Assembly: GCA_028455995.1 (NCBI GenBank)
Contig: JABELC010000005.1
Coordinates: 3,100,001 to 3,164,000 of the forward strand
Direction of reading: 5' to 3'
Source of the DNA: Scleromitrula shiraiana
Taxonomy: Eukaryota; Ascomycota; Leotiomycetes; Helotiales; Sclerotiniaceae
DNA length: 64,000 nucleotides
The notes beneath the pieces were generated by a model. That model worked only from the letters and a program-made list of their open reading frames with translations, did not search any database and was not told where the DNA came from. A program made the translations under genes and the position numbers. Each line of letters begins with the position of its first letter. Within the stretch, counting starts at the first letter, position 1. This document shows, in pieces, positions 11,598 through 23,859 of the stretch.

Positions 11598-12703
11598 ATG
11601 ATGGGCCCGCCACTTGACAAAGCTACGGAATGGAGTCAGAATTTGAATGTAACTGTTATGTGCAAGGATTGCAAGGAAATACCACCTAACCTTGTCGAAG
11701 AGTTCTCTTCAGGAGATTTGGTATGCGATACCTGCGGTGTCGTTATTGGTGATCGAATCGTCGATACCCGCTCTGAATGGCGTACATTCTCGAACGATGA
11801 CCAGGGCAATGATGATCCATCTCGTGTTGGTGATGCTGCTAATCCACTTTTGAACGGATCTCAACTCCAAACCACCATCGCATTCGGTGACAGTAGTGCT
11901 CGTAGTCGCGAACTCTATCGTGCGCAAGGCAAACAAGGCAACGACAAGGCTACTAAAGGTTTACTTGCAGCTTACAAGGAAATTGGTGCTCACTGCGACG
12001 CTGTCAATATTCCAAAGAATGTTTCTGATACTGCGAAGCATCTCTTCAAACTTGTCGATGACGCTAAAGCCTTCAAAGGTAAAGCACAAGAAGCAATTAT
12101 TGCCGGCTGTATATTCATCGCCTGCCGCCAGTGCGGTGTTCCCCGAACCTTCCGTGAAATCTATGCTTTGACGAAAGTTTCGAAGAAAGACATCGGTCGA
12201 ACCTTCAAGGCCCTCGAAAAGTTCTTTGCTCAGGACAGTTCGGCCAAGAAGGCGACTGCAGAAGCTACTGGTGGTAAGTTGTGTAAGATTCATGATCCTA
12301 TCCTGATACATATTAACATTCATTTAAAGGGGTTGCGGCTACAGACGGTTACCAGACTACTACGTCAACCAATGCCAAAGACCTCTGCACACGTTATTGC
12401 AGTCAACTTGGTCTCAAGAACCAACAATTCGTCAAGGTTTCCCAAGGCCTCGCTGAGAAGGTATCTACCGTCGGTGATCTCGCTGGTAGATCCCCCTTGT
12501 CAGTTGCAGCAGCCTGTATTTACATGGCATCAGCTCTGCTAGGAAAGCCAAAGTCTGCAAAGGAGATATCCCAAGTAGCTGGCGTCAGTGACGGTACAAT
12601 TCGTACGGCATACAAATACTTGTATGCGGATCGAGAGAAACTCATTGAGCCTGAGTGGATTGCTGAAGGTAAGGGCAAAATGGACAACTTACCAGTCAGT
12701 TAG
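11598..12703 (+). CDS. SUA7: Transcription initiation factor TFIIB
   Basis: Exons 11598-12273 and 12330-12703 give 1050 nt and 349 residues. The zinc ribbon is at residues 22-46 (CKDC, then CDTC), followed by the B-finger/linker region with RSEWRTFSND. Two cyclin-like repeats follow: the first contains AQEAIIAGCIFIACRQ and PRTFREI, the second contains SPLSVAAACIYMASAL and AYKYLYADREKL. TFIIB bridges TBP-DNA and RNA polymerase II and helps to choose the start site. The two ATGs in a row at 11598 and 11601 are equivalent. The protein length is typical for fungal TFIIB. The gene converges on the oxidoreductase gene downstream. Confidence 0.96.
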
Positions 12704-13375
12704 TGGGTGATACCATGAGACTCGGTCATGGACGAATTTTGCTCGAGGGATCGATTTAGGTTTCTGCCATGGATGGGGTAGAACTGGCGTTACTAATGGT
12801 GCTTTTTGCTTTTTAATCGCGCGAAGGGTTCATTGCTTTGGTGCATGTTCCCAAAATTAGTATTTTGAGTTACTATTGCAGGGTATTGGACTGAAATGTC
12901 TGGGTTCGTCCTGCTTATTTAGAATTTACTTACTACACGCAGGAGAAATTAGGTTTTGAGGCTCACCTAGAAGAAGCACTCTGTACAAAAGACATTGCAA
13001 AATGGCTGCTTAATATCCAGTCTCAGTTAGAGAATAAATCTATCAAATTAATGTTTTTTTATGCTGCATGTGAATGTATTTATAGACTATTTCCATATGC
13101 CATTGCCAAATCTGTCCTATGCTACACTCATATGTTGAGAGCAACCATACGATGAACACAATATCTAAAGCATTCCTGCGTTTTTGAGTAATTTGTCATG
13201 CGTATTTAACAATTTCTTCTATAGACAAACTATATCTATGGTATATCCTCTTGTATCCGTATCATAACTCCAATCGTAACACACGCAAATAAAGCGTTGC
13301 ATCTTACACCTACCCTATATTCCCTACCCATCTAGCATCAAAAAAATCTATAAATCCCAGCCATTCCATCCAAAC
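12704..13375. other. Convergent 3' intergenic region
   Basis: This stretch holds the 3' ends of TFIIB (+) and the oxidoreductase (-). It is AT-rich, and I see no gene in it. Confidence 0.6.
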
Positions 13376-15160
13376 CTAAACATTATCATTAACAATTAGT
13401 TTCCCCATAACCTCTCTGTCCCACCAACTTTCGAAATCTAACACCACTTTATTCTTTCGAGCTTCCTCTGCTGCAAATACTACTGCATGACTTCTTATTA
13501 CTTCCTCCACTAGATATAACAAAGAATGATTAGCACAGATATTCTCTCTTACCCTCAAGAAAGAATAAAACTAATAAAAAAGGAAAACTCACAACTACAA
13601 CCCACCCACTCCCTCTGCGCCTTCACCACCTCCTCCCCCCTCATCACCGCCTCAACAGCACCCACAAACTGTCTCGCCAACCCCGCATCACCCCCACCAT
13701 GTCCACTCATAATATCGACCTTCGGATTCCAGATTTTCTTCTCTCCCGTCCCAAAATCCTCTACTTCAATCCTCTCACTATCCGCATAGATCTCTCCATC
13801 CGTCCCATAAATATGCGTATACCTCTCGCACACCTTCTTCGTCTGTGCCACCATATGAAAACTCGCTTGTTTGGCTCCGATGCCGCGTTCGGGTATGGCG
13901 GGAAATGAGAGCGTTACGAATTGATCGTCGCAGACATCGTTGGATGATTCGAAGACGCAGCGACCGAACCAGTTTTTGGAATCGATTTGGGAGGGCGGGG
14001 TGGAGGTTGTGTAGTCTTGTTCTAGGACGGAGAGGACGGCGGATTCGGCGGCAGCGGGGCCGGAGGTTTGGTAGATTTCTTCGATTTCGGGGACGAGGAT
14101 GTCGAGGGGCCAGTTGGTGTTGTGCGTGTGGAGACCTTTGATCGAGGGCGATATGTAGATGTTTTTGGAGGAATATTTGCAGGATTGTTCGATGGGACAT
14201 GAGAGACAGTTTGTGGCAGAGCCTGCGGAAGCGGGCTTGCGGGATTTGGTATAGTGTTGAAGGGAACCGGTAGAAGTTATGCTTGAAGGGAGGTGGGGCG
14301 GCGAGAGTGGAGAGGTGGGTGGTGGAGAACAGAGAAGCCATAGTAGAAGATCGATATCATGACAGGATTTTGTTAGAAGAGAGGGTGCAGTTGTAGATTC
14401 TTTGCGCCAATTGCCCCTTCATTATTGTTAGCACTCGCATAGTGAACTCGGAGCAAAATTGTCAAGCATACCGAACATAAGAATGTGTAAAATGCCACCA
14501 TCCTACAGGCTCAGTATGATTGACGCTCAGAACATCCCCAATAACTCGGTCTTCCAATAATAGTTTCCTCAATAACATATTGTGCGGACTATATCTTAAC
14601 ACATGCCCAATAGAAAAGATCCTCTCTGGCTGTGCATTCGCATCCCTTGACAAACCCGGCAGCATAGCTTTATAAATCTCCACACAATCATTCAATGTCG
14701 TCGCCAATGGCTTCTCGCACATTATATGTAATCCCAATGGTTTGAGTCCCACTATAACCTCCTTATGCATCTCATCCAACACACATATAAACGCCGCATC
14801 TACACCCGCAGGAACATTTTCTCCGCGAGCAGCTCGCGCACGGCGATCTAGTTCGTACTCAAGAAATTCACTCCAGGATGAAAACGATTGTCCTTCTGTG
14901 GGCTCCTTATCTCCCCATATGTATTTGGATCCGAGTCGTTGACGTTTGTAGGCAATTGGCTCGGCGATAGCAGCAACGACACCGGATGTGGATTCAGTAA
15001 TGCAGCGGGAGTATTGAGAGCCTCGAGAGCCGGCACCAATCACCAGGATTCGGGGAGTAATGGAGGTATGGGGTAGAGGGATTGTGGTGGGGATGAATTC
15101 GGAGACGAGTGAGGAATCGCTGGATGGTTTGTCGGCGTGAGGTGTCATTTTGATACTCAA
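13376..15160 (-). CDS. Gfo/Idh/MocA family oxidoreductase
   Basis: Exons 14472-15160, 13593-14416 and 13376-13509 give 1647 nt and 548 residues. After a variable N-terminus, the Rossmann fold begins with ILVIGAGSRGSQYS (NAD(P) binding) at about residue 38. It is followed by DAAFICVLDEMHKE and the signature CEKPLATT, and then FSIGHVLRYSPHN. The C-terminal part contains YGTDGEIYAD, SGHGGGDAGLARQFV and ends near DFESWWDREV. The family oxidises or reduces sugars, inositols and similar substrates with NAD(P). The protein is longer than the usual 350-400 residues because of a middle insertion that starts in exon 2 (NLSCPIEQSCKYSS...), a feature of a fungal subgroup. The substrate cannot be predicted from the sequence. 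No signal peptide is seen, so it is probably cytosolic. Confidence 0.88.
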
Positions 15161-15920
15161 ATTGTTTCTGTAAAGTAGTGACCGTAGTGAGTGTGCAGTA
15201 ATATAAGATTTGTAGAATTATTCAGAGTATTTAAATTTATTATAAAAACAGAAGAGATCAATATGTTCATAGATTACCTGGCCAGGTATTTATCTTTGAA
15301 GTTCACGCTTTGTATTAAAAGAATGCCAGCAGCAAATAAGAGACGTGTTCCCAAAGAGTAAATCTTGCATGGATGATGAGCATGATACCTTACCTACCAT
15401 TATCTACCCAGGTAACAGTTATTAGAACATGCTGTATGGAAGTAAGAACGAATGAATATGATGTTGCCTTGTTAGTTCATCATACCTAGGAGTATTCATG
15501 GTTCGAGATCCTGTCTCGACCCCGCGTTAATTTTGGTGGGGCTTCCAGGGCTTTAATGCAAGCAACGTTAATAGGGATGAGCCAATCACATCGACTTAAT
15601 TAGCATCGACTTCTTGTTGGAATTTCACAATCACTTGAGAAATATATGTTTATGATGTTTTTATTTGCTATATAATCGAAGCATCCCGGAAAATGAAGAA
15701 GCCCAGTAGAAGGTAGGCATGTTACATTCCAGCGCGAAACAACACCAGAGCTATTATGGGAAATATGTACTGTGCTCCTACAAAGAGCCTCTTATTCATC
15801 CCACTTTTCGTCGATCGTCGTCACTTCAGAGTATCACTCCTTGTCTGTCTGTATCCTAGTGATGGGTTCCCGTTCGTGCAGGTTTTTTTGTTCGCGTAGT
15901 GTCGCTCCATCGTTCACATA
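15161..15920. other. Intergenic, upstream of oxidoreductase
   Basis: AT-rich sequence carrying the oxidoreductase promoter. No ORF, repeat or RNA gene could be supported. Confidence 0.5.
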
Positions 15921-17026
15921 TTAGCTCCACCCCTAAAAGTCATCACCATGTGCATAATCTTTCCAATCCAAGCGATAGTAGCTGATTCCACGCCCAGAGC
16001 TTGCACTTGATATGAATCTTTTGTTTCCTCTGAGATCAACATCACCAGCCATATAGTAGAAAGTACCCCGAACGGTTTTATATTCCCAGAATACTACTTC
16101 GCCATTACCTGCTATAGACTATCCTATCTTGGTGCTCCTTCCGCGCTATTCGAACTCCATTGAGCTCTTATGCGTAAATCTTGTCGTAGATATGTTTAAT
16201 AGAATATATCCGTCCACAATACCCATATCAAACTGTCCCCACACTGTTTCTTTTCCATCAAAGTGAAAACGAATCGTCATATCCTGAGCTTTGTCGGGAC
16301 ATTTCCGTTCGATTGTTTCGCTAGCAATATCGAATATTCATGTGAAGGATCTAAGATCTTCTTTTTGAACTTCTCCTGTTGGTATGGTGATAGAGCTGCT
16401 GCTTTCATTATCGGTGTTTGGGATTAATAGCCGTGGTGCTTCATCTCTCAATGATGCCCTGCATAGACATCGTTACAACTGGTGGCATGAAAAGTTGCTT
16501 TCCAGAGACCTCAGCCATTATGTAGAAATCCAATACCTAGCATCGATTCGAAACAATCCAGAAACTCACTATGGCAAAACCGAATGCATCCGATCTTAAG
16601 CGTGGAATAATACTGTATGCTTGTTCTCATCCAGACTTTTCATAGAACGCTGACAGAGGAGCCAATGTGCATACTTAGATTTTGATAGATGCTTTGCCAT
16701 TAGCTCACGTATTGCCATAGAATTTTCTTGATCTCCCAGATCTGTTCCTCACTTCCTTTTTGACATATTTGTGTTGGGAGAATCCATATTGGCCAGTCAA
16801 CATAGGAATGGTAATAGAACTCCCTGGACTCTAACTTCCACATCCACAATCCAAGTTGATCTTTTGAGAATATCTCCTTGGTAGTGATAGACGCTTCCGC
16901 TATTCTGTAAATATCAAGATCATTGTAGTAGTTGATTGTCCAAAAAAGAAGAATGTTAACATTCTTTCGAAGGAATGTACACGTGGTGATAGGGGCATCG
17001 ATCATATGTCCACTAGTAATCTCCAT
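15921..17026 (-). pseudogene. Broken gene of unrecognised family
   Basis: A coding-like path runs down the minus strand but is interrupted. The first part (16700-17026) is an open 108-codon frame with INYYNDLDIYRIAEAS, SREFYYHSYVDWP and IKKILWQYVS. After frame changes it continues with KHLSKSKYAHWLLCQRS, then IGCIRFCHSEFLDCF ending at a TGA, and DEAPRLLIPNTDNES up to a TGA in SFT*IFDIA. The next part is MTIRFHFDGKETVWGQFDMG to a TAG, and after another frame change FWEYKTVRGTFYYMAGDVD and YRLDWKDYAHGDDF to a stop. At least three in-frame stops and two or more frame changes cannot be removed by plausible introns. I do not recognise the family. The aromatic-rich, acidic segments suggest a single globular protein of about 330 residues. 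Confidence 0.5.
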
Positions 17027-17233
17027 CGACCCAAAAATTCACTATATCCCCAAGGAATCTCATATGATGTACCTAGGTAATTAGAGTTTGATTCACTGAT
17101 AGGTTGGCTATTTATTATGGTAACCGAATGGTGTGGCGACTGCTAAGTGCTCATCTTGAATACCTTAAGTAGCTCTGATTCTCTGATGTATAAAAAAGTA
17201 TCATCTACCACTACTGCTAGACACCATTGCGAA

Positions 17234-18750
17234 ATGCCTCCAGAAATGCAATCTAAAATATTGGGGAGCAGGCAATCAGAAGAGCTGTACGTATATGTGA
17301 TTGATGGCGATAATCGTGCACGCAATCTAACAAAACGATGACAGAAACAAGTCAATCCTAGCATACTTATCCGCCAATGAATTGTCAAACACTGCCACGA
17401 CATTGAGAGAGGAGTTGGGTATTGGAGAGGATGATTTTGATGAGATTGCAGCAAGGAGATACGAACATTTGCTTGGGAGAAAATGGACAAGCACTGTAAG
17501 ATTGCAGAGAAAGGTACAGAAACCACATGCAATTTACTTGCCCGTTTTACTGTTACACATTCTAACTGATATCAAACCAGATATTGGAGTTGGAATCTCA
17601 AAATGTAGCCTTGCAATCTAACCTCGAACACGCAAAATCTGGTTCACCCTCCGGAAACAATGCAGACCCCAATTCTTGGCTCCCGAAGTCTCCTGCTCGA
17701 CATTCGCTGGAATCACATCAGAAAACTATAAATTGCGTTGCGTTTCATCCCATATTCTCATCTGTTGCCTCCGGATCCGATGATTTCACTATAAAAATAT
17801 GGGATTGGGAACTAGGCGAACTAGAAAATACACTCAAAGGTCATACAAGAGCAGTCACTGATGTTGACTATGGCGGTTCTAAGGGCGGCGTTTTGTTGGC
17901 ATCTTGTAGTTCTGATCTAACTATTAAGATATGGAATCCGACAGATGATTACAAGAACATCCGAACTTTATTAGGTCACGATCATAGCATCCACGCTGTC
18001 CGATTCATTCCTTCCGAAGTTGGTAGCACTAGTTTGCTTGTCAGTGCGAGTACGGATAAGAATCTCAAAATATGGGATGTTGCCAATGGGTATTGTGTGA
18101 AAACATTACAAGGCCATACCAGTCGAGTACGAGACGTGTTTCCATCATTTGACGGACGGTTCCTTCTGTCGACAGGAGATGATATGAGGGCTATATTATG
18201 GGATATATCCGCACCTAACACGGAGAGTGCCACAACAATGGTTGGCCATGAGAACTTCAACGAATGCTGCGCCATTGCTCCACCTAGCTCGTATCAATAC
18301 TTTGCGCTTCTAGCCGGATTGAAAAAGTCGCCGTCCGTCAAGAATTCGGCAGAATTTATGGCAACAGGTTCGCGCGATAAGACTATCAAACTTTGGAATG
18401 CGCATGGCTCTTGTCTAGGTACTCTGGTAGGCCATGATAATTGGGTACGGGCATTAGTTTTTCATCCTGGTGGCAAATATCTTCTTTCGGTATCAGATGA
18501 TAAGACACTTCGATGTTGGGATTTGAGTCAAGGAGGCGTATGCATCAAGGTACTTAGTGATACACATGACCGCTTTATTACTTGCTTGAAATGGGCACCG
18601 GTAATCACCAAAACTCTTTCCAAGACGCAATTTGGGGATGCCGTTGAGATGAAACATACAGACAAGGAGGCAGGTACATCTAATGTGCAGATTCGCTGCG
18701 TCATTGCAACGGGTGGTGTAGATTGTAAACTGAGAATCTTCGCGGACTGA
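17234..18750 (+). CDS. PAC1: LIS1/NudF dynein regulator
   Basis: Exons 17234-17286, 17345-17513 and 17581-18750 give 1392 nt and 463 residues. The LisH motif lies at the N-terminus (SRQSEELNKSILAYLSAN after splicing), followed by ATTLREELGIGEDDFD, a short coiled coil (ILELESQNVALQSNLEHAK) and seven WD40 repeats beginning with HSLESHQKTINCVAFHP. WD signatures KIWDWE, KIWNPTD, KIWDVANG, ILWDIS, KLWNAHG and RCWDLSQ are present. LIS1 binds the dynein motor together with NudE and is required for nuclear migration and hyphal growth. The start could also be the second ATG at 17246, since other LIS1 proteins begin close to the SRQ motif. The small first exon is needed for the LisH domain. Confidence 0.94.
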
Positions 18751-19426
18751 GACAGTGAGAGGAGTTGAACTAGATGTCAAGATTGAATTCACACACTGTT
18801 TGTAAGATTTAAAAGAGCGGAATTGTTGTTCTGCTCTTGGATCTTGTTAACATAACTTTGCATGGCTATCTAGCAAACTATGCCAACTTTTTTGCCATTG
18901 TTTTAGGGGATAGTAGAAGCAACGCTGGCTTAATTAAGCCATAGCTTTCGTACATTACTAGTAACATATATTATAGTGAGTGAGGTATGAGAAGATTTGA
19001 TAGCAGATAACATGGCATCTTTTCTTTTGCTCGGATTGGAACTATCAATGGAGTGAGATGCATTCAGCAACTTGAATTTTTTTGCCTGTGAACACGTTCT
19101 GTAATGATCATCGTCTTCTGCCCCAATGTTTTGAAGTTCACCTGGAGATCTTAATCCCATGATTGAAACTTTCTGGAATCCGAGAACCTCATCTCCAGAT
19201 TATTTCAGATGCGAGATGCAGTTGAAGTTGCTCTACTGGTTAAATATCGGGGGAGTTTCAATAAGGTGCTTCCACTCTGTCCGAAAGCCAGTTGAGCTGC
19301 CTTGACGATAAGGCAAAAGTGTCGATCACGTGCTATATACCTCGCTTCTCAGGATCTTTCAAATCTCCCTCCGAACCTCCCAACGGACCTTACGATCTTC
19401 AATTGGCAATCATTATACCCGTCAAC
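18751..19426. other. Intergenic between PAC1 and ATP14
   Basis: Contains the PAC1 3' end and the ATP synthase subunit h promoter. Nothing else is supported. Confidence 0.5.
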
Positions 19427-19959
19427 ATGTTCACACAAACTGTCCGCGCTTCGGTATGCTCTCTCTTCAAATTTCAACACTATATCACTAACCCCAGAAG
19501 CGCTCCCAATTCGCCCGCGTTGCGAGGCAGCAAATGATCTGCAAACGAACTTTCATCGTTCCTACTGCTGTTCGTCGTGGTATGTTTCCTACTCGATTCC
19601 AGCTATTTTCTACATTAAAGTGCTCATATTCTGGACCTAATTATCTTGCTATCAATTTCTGTGGGGTACAAGCTAATTCCGAATGAACAGCGGATCTCGT
19701 CCAAGAACTTTACCTCAAGGAATTGAAGGGTTACAAAGCACCCCCAGTCAAGGCTTCTGACGCTGAAGGCCACGTTCTCAAGTACTCTCCACCTAAAGCA
19801 CCTCAATCTCCAGAAGAAACCGATATTGCAAAGGAATTGCAAGCATATGAAGCCAGCACAGTCGAGGTAGAAGGTCAAGGTGAGGGAGATGCTGAGGCCG
19901 AGGAGGTGGATTGGTTCGAGGAGGGACTTAAGGAGGAGGAGGAGAACGCACACCACTAG
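19427..19959 (+). CDS. ATP14: F1Fo-ATP synthase subunit h, mitochondrial
   Basis: Exons 19427-19453, 19498-19579 and 19691-19959 give 378 nt and 125 residues. The first about 36 residues are basic and hydroxylated without acidic residues (MFTQTVRAS..., VARQQMICKRTF), as expected for a mitochondrial targeting sequence. The mature part begins with ADLVQELYLKELKGYK, then the conserved DAEGHVLKYSPPKAP, and ends in an acidic tail (EVDWFEEGLKEEEEN). This matches yeast Atp14 in order and length. Subunit h belongs to the peripheral stalk or associated part of the F1Fo enzyme in the inner membrane. The very short first exons mean that simple ORF searches miss the N-terminus. Confidence 0.9.
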
Positions 19960-20593
19960 ATGAAAATTGATGATTGGATGACGATAGAATGCGAGGTGGC
20001 AGATGATGTGAATTTGTGAGATTGGTGGGGCGGGGAAAAGTGTACACATAGCGAGGTGGTAGAATGAAATGCGGATTGCACCGTTACTGTGGACGAAACC
20101 CATTTCACCTGTGCGAAACTGGACAGATCCACGACATCACATTCCGGAGCCTTTGAAGTTATCAAGAAAACATACTGGTGGGCATCAGTTCGCGCAACTG
20201 TGTCCGGGTTCACATAATGGCCTATAATCTACCTCCATTGCGAGCCGAGTGGCAATACGTCGTGAGAAATATCTTGGTATAAACACTTCGAATATGCAGA
20301 CTGGTAATATTTATAATTTACACTGTTCGTTCTACTCGCTCGAGAAGCTGTCTTTGGCTTATTGCACAGACCCCACCAACGAGCCAAGAGCCAATCCATA
20401 CTTGAGCTCCCATTCCTGTTCTCTTCGTTCTCCCCTGTTCACTACCTTACTTCCTTATCCAGAGCCACAACCCAAATTCTTTCCGTCAAAAGCCAAATCC
20501 TCTTCCGAATTTTTCATTAATGCATTATCTTTACAAATTAAGCTGTTCCCTTTGTCAATAAGTCTAAGTAATTTCGACTGATTTGTTTGCAAA
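19960..20593. other. Convergent 3' intergenic region
   Basis: Lies between the 3' ends of ATP14 (+) and the Kre9-like gene (-). I see no gene; ORFs here lack coding character. Confidence 0.5.
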
Positions 20594-21716
20594 TCAATCT
20601 TCTCCTGGATGCCCAACCGCAATTTCTATTTTCATTTGCCTCAGACTCTTGTCTTCCACCTGATGTACTGTCTTAACATGTTCGAGATTTTTTCCTTCCA
20701 GCTCATGATTCTTCCCCTTTACACTAGTAGCATCCAACTCGAATTTTCCTGGTCCCTCCATCTCATGGGCATTTGCGATAGTTTCTAACTCTATTGAATT
20801 GTCATTTTCCTGCACTTTCCAACCTTTCATCTTGTCATGTCCATGCTCATATCGGTAACGGATGACAATAAAGACTATCGCCATGATTAACAAGCCTAGG
20901 CAACCTATAGTAATTCCAATTGTCATAGGAGTATTGTTTTTCTTGGCTTTAGATGATGGCATCGATGAAGCAGAAGCCGAGGGAGATACGCTAGTAAAAG
21001 TTATGGTTGGTGTTGATAAAGTGGGAGTTGTGCCACTTGCAACACTCCCCGAGGTTATCGTTGGAGTTTCCATTTCTGACGAAGTGGTCGATGCATCGAC
21101 TGTCCCAATCGTATCGCTATTATTATCGCTACTCCCATTTGCTTCCGAAGAGCTCTCAGTTGCACTTTGTGATGTTGTTGGAGATGGTGGACCATCACTG
21201 CTGCTACTGCTACCACTGCCATCATCTATGCTTGTCTTATCCCCTCCACCGTCACTAGCAGTCTGAACTACGTCCCTTTCAAACAATCTAAGATCATTTA
21301 CCCAAAATCCGCCCGAAAGATCTCTCACCCCCTCACAATCAGACATAATTGCCCATGGCGGGAAATGAACATTATTAATGTCGAGCCCCGGCGGTACGAC
21401 CCATGAATATTTTCCAGATGATACTGATATATCCGCTGCAACTTTATCAGTCTTACTCTTAGCCATGCGAAGACGACGAACAAGCAATCTCAAATAGGGA
21501 GCCTACGACTCCTGACGTAGATAGCATACGCATCAATGTCAAATTTGTAGTCCCACTTCCTTCTGTTGACCATAATATATCGAGGGTTGTTCCAGATATC
21601 AGAATCTGTTCGTTTCTTGGTACGAGAAATTCGAGAACATATGCTCCACTTGGATAAAAAAAGAGGCCGTTGATCATAATGGCTGCAAAGAGCCAACGAT
21701 GGTACGCAAACTCCAT
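20594..21716 (-). CDS. Kre9/Knh1-like N-domain, single-pass membrane protein
   Basis: Two exons, 21507-21716 and 20594-21457, joined by a 49-nt GT-AG intron (gtaggc...ctaag), give 357 residues. A signal-peptide-like start (MEFAYHRWLFAAIMINGLFF) is followed by a Kre9/Knh1-like domain: VLEFLVPRNEQILISGTTLDILWS, TNLTLMR, GKYSWVVPPGLDI, FPPWAIMSDCEG. A Ser/Thr-rich stretch of about 100 residues comes next, then a transmembrane segment (IGITIGCLGLLIMAIVFIVI, about 250-270) and a charged cytoplasmic tail. Without the intron the two frames would be out of phase, so a frameshift is the alternative explanation. The layout resembles surface proteins that sense or anchor to the cell wall; the exact role is unknown. 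A broken paralogue lies next to it on the same strand. Confidence 0.72.
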
Positions 21717-22596
21717 AGTGGCAGCATATTTCGATGAGCTTTACGAGGGTCAATTGCTCACATATGTTAATAGCATATAAATACTTTTGTACAACCAGCA
21801 GGGGAACTACATGCGAAATGAGAATCTTGGCTTCTATCTTAGTATTCAGCCACATTGTAATCACTGTTGTGGGTTTGGGGTTCGTTTACAGCCGCACTTT
21901 CTCCAGGATCGTATTTGGGAACTGCCCCCAAATTACATGCTTATCGTGTAACGAGGATTCAAGGTTCATCCAATGAATACAGAGTCGACAACCCATTCCC
22001 TGCATGGAGGATTTCAGTAATATACTAGAAACATCTATTACGACTTTGACTAGTATCAGATTCATTGATATTGGGAAGGAATTCTAGGCAATAATGTGAT
22101 CACCCCTTTGCCTCTACCTTTTTTCTGCTGCAGTCAGCATTTGACTGACGTGATCATCAGCCAATTCCTTGTTCTTGCATATATACAATTTGTGCTATAT
22201 GTTTTTGTGTCTCATAGCGATGAGACGCTGGTATCTTCTGCTTAGTTATCGCTTTTTCTTAATTTGATAATTTTTTGTCATGATTGCTTCCATCGCTTAA
22301 TCGTTATATACACTTTAGTTAGCCTTTTATATACAGATCTTGATTCCCTGGACACACAGAATAGTGATCTGGTCACCTGTCGAAAAACTCAAACAGATTG
22401 ATAGAACACGAAAATGCAATGTCCTTTCATACCGTCGAATTATTGTTTCCTATTCCCTTTCTATATTTGTTGTTTGCTATCGACCACAAAGTCAGGTGCT
22501 CGTATAATGACACCTATGCCGAAGCAGTAATTGCTATGACCGTCACAGTTTTCAGCTAAATTATTCGCTCAAGCTTTGCCGCAAAGAAAACTCACA
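21717..22596. other. Intergenic between the two Kre9-like genes
   Basis: Promoter of the intact Kre9-like gene and 3' side of its broken paralogue. No gene is supported. Confidence 0.5.
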
Positions 22597-23859
22597 TCAG
22601 ATACGCCCATTTCGTATTGGTCTTCCTTCCAATTCATACCTTTTCTGCTTAATTACTGCATTCGAAGATTCTAATTCGAACCTCGTATTATCGCTTAATT
22701 TGTATCGATTGTGTCGCGTCTCGAGCTCATTTGCATGTCTATTTGTTCTCATGCTTTTTGGTACGAGAAATCGGTCGTAATCGTGATATCTGTTTACCAG
22801 AGCAACCACTATCATGATGAACAGACCTAAAATGGCTACAGTTATTCCAACAATATGGGGAACATTTGAGCTATGGGTATTCTTTATTGCAGGAGGAGTT
22901 GGGGTAGCAGTACCCACTGGAGTAGTGGATGGCAAGTTAGACGATTTATTGGATGCCAACGTGCTCGCAAGAAGCAAGCTCGTTTCATTGACTGAAGATG
23001 ATGTTACAAATACGCTATTTGACGTCGACTCGGTCGTTGACTCTGGTATCGATGTCTCAAGTGCTGACAACATTGTTGTTGCACTTCCTAAATCTTGGGA
23101 AATCTGCGAGTTTGTATATATTGAAGAAGACACACTAGTTGGTGCTCCTTTATATGTTATTCGAAAACGACAATAGTCTTTCACTTTGTCACCAACCATC
23201 CACTGAATCACCAGTGAAGGGTCATCCGTCATTTCCGTATTCAAAGATGCGGCCGACGATGGTATCAACCATATATAACTCAAGTCGGTAATAGGAACAT
23301 CGCCTAGAGCATTGGCCCAAAGTCAGTCTCGAGCTTGTCCCAGGAGAGATTGAAGAACGCACATACCAGTTGTTTCTAAATAATTCAAGGAGCTTTTTGT
23401 AGAAGATTGGATTTGCATCAAGTTGAGCTGTGTAAAAACATTGGAAACATCTCCTGTACTGTCTACTTCAATGTTCTAGGTTATTTTGAATCAGGTTCCG
23501 GCTATCAGGGTCGAGTTCTCGCTGGGTGTATAAATGGTCAAGTTGTTTATCGAAAACAAATCGGAATTAAAACTTGTATTCGAGTTTGAACTGGAGCTGG
23601 AAGAGCTTGCGCTCGCGCTCGCGCCTATGCCATTTCCTGTCGTTGATACGCTGCTTGTTGAGATTTGGTCGCGCCGTTTGTTGCTGAGGGCTAGCCAAAG
23701 GGATCTAAACTTAGATCCAAAGATATTGGAGCACTTCATGATATTCGTACTGTTATGTGGTGAAACAATAGGCGATGTAGGTTGATTGCTCAGATTTGGA
23801 ATCTGATAATGTAGCGAAAAAAAGATAAGCAATTTGAATTTCGCGAATGTCAGTTACAT
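22597..23859 (-). pseudogene. Broken Kre9/Knh1-like membrane protein paralogue
   Basis: Same architecture as the neighbour at 20594: a hydrophobic leader (LLIFFSLHYQ), LTIYTPSENSTLIAGT, a Ser/Thr-rich region, a transmembrane segment (IVGITVAILGLFIMIVVALV) and a basic tail with ELETRHNRYKL. The intron at 23304-23366 is normal. The expected stretch GTxFKITxNIEVD carries two in-frame stops, TGA and TAG, within six codons (about 23475-23492); the TAG replaces the Trp that Kre9-like domains have there. The leader also lacks an ATG: the frame upstream of it ends at TAA and the first ATG in frame is at 23739, after the leader. A long Ser run (GASASASSSSSSSNSN) is inserted before the domain. The gene is therefore very likely inactive, unless both stops are assembly errors. 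Confidence 0.7.

Noticed and set aside
15495..15530. tRNA-like GGTTCGAGATCC box
   Set aside because: The spacing and second box do not fit, and no cloverleaf could be drawn around it.
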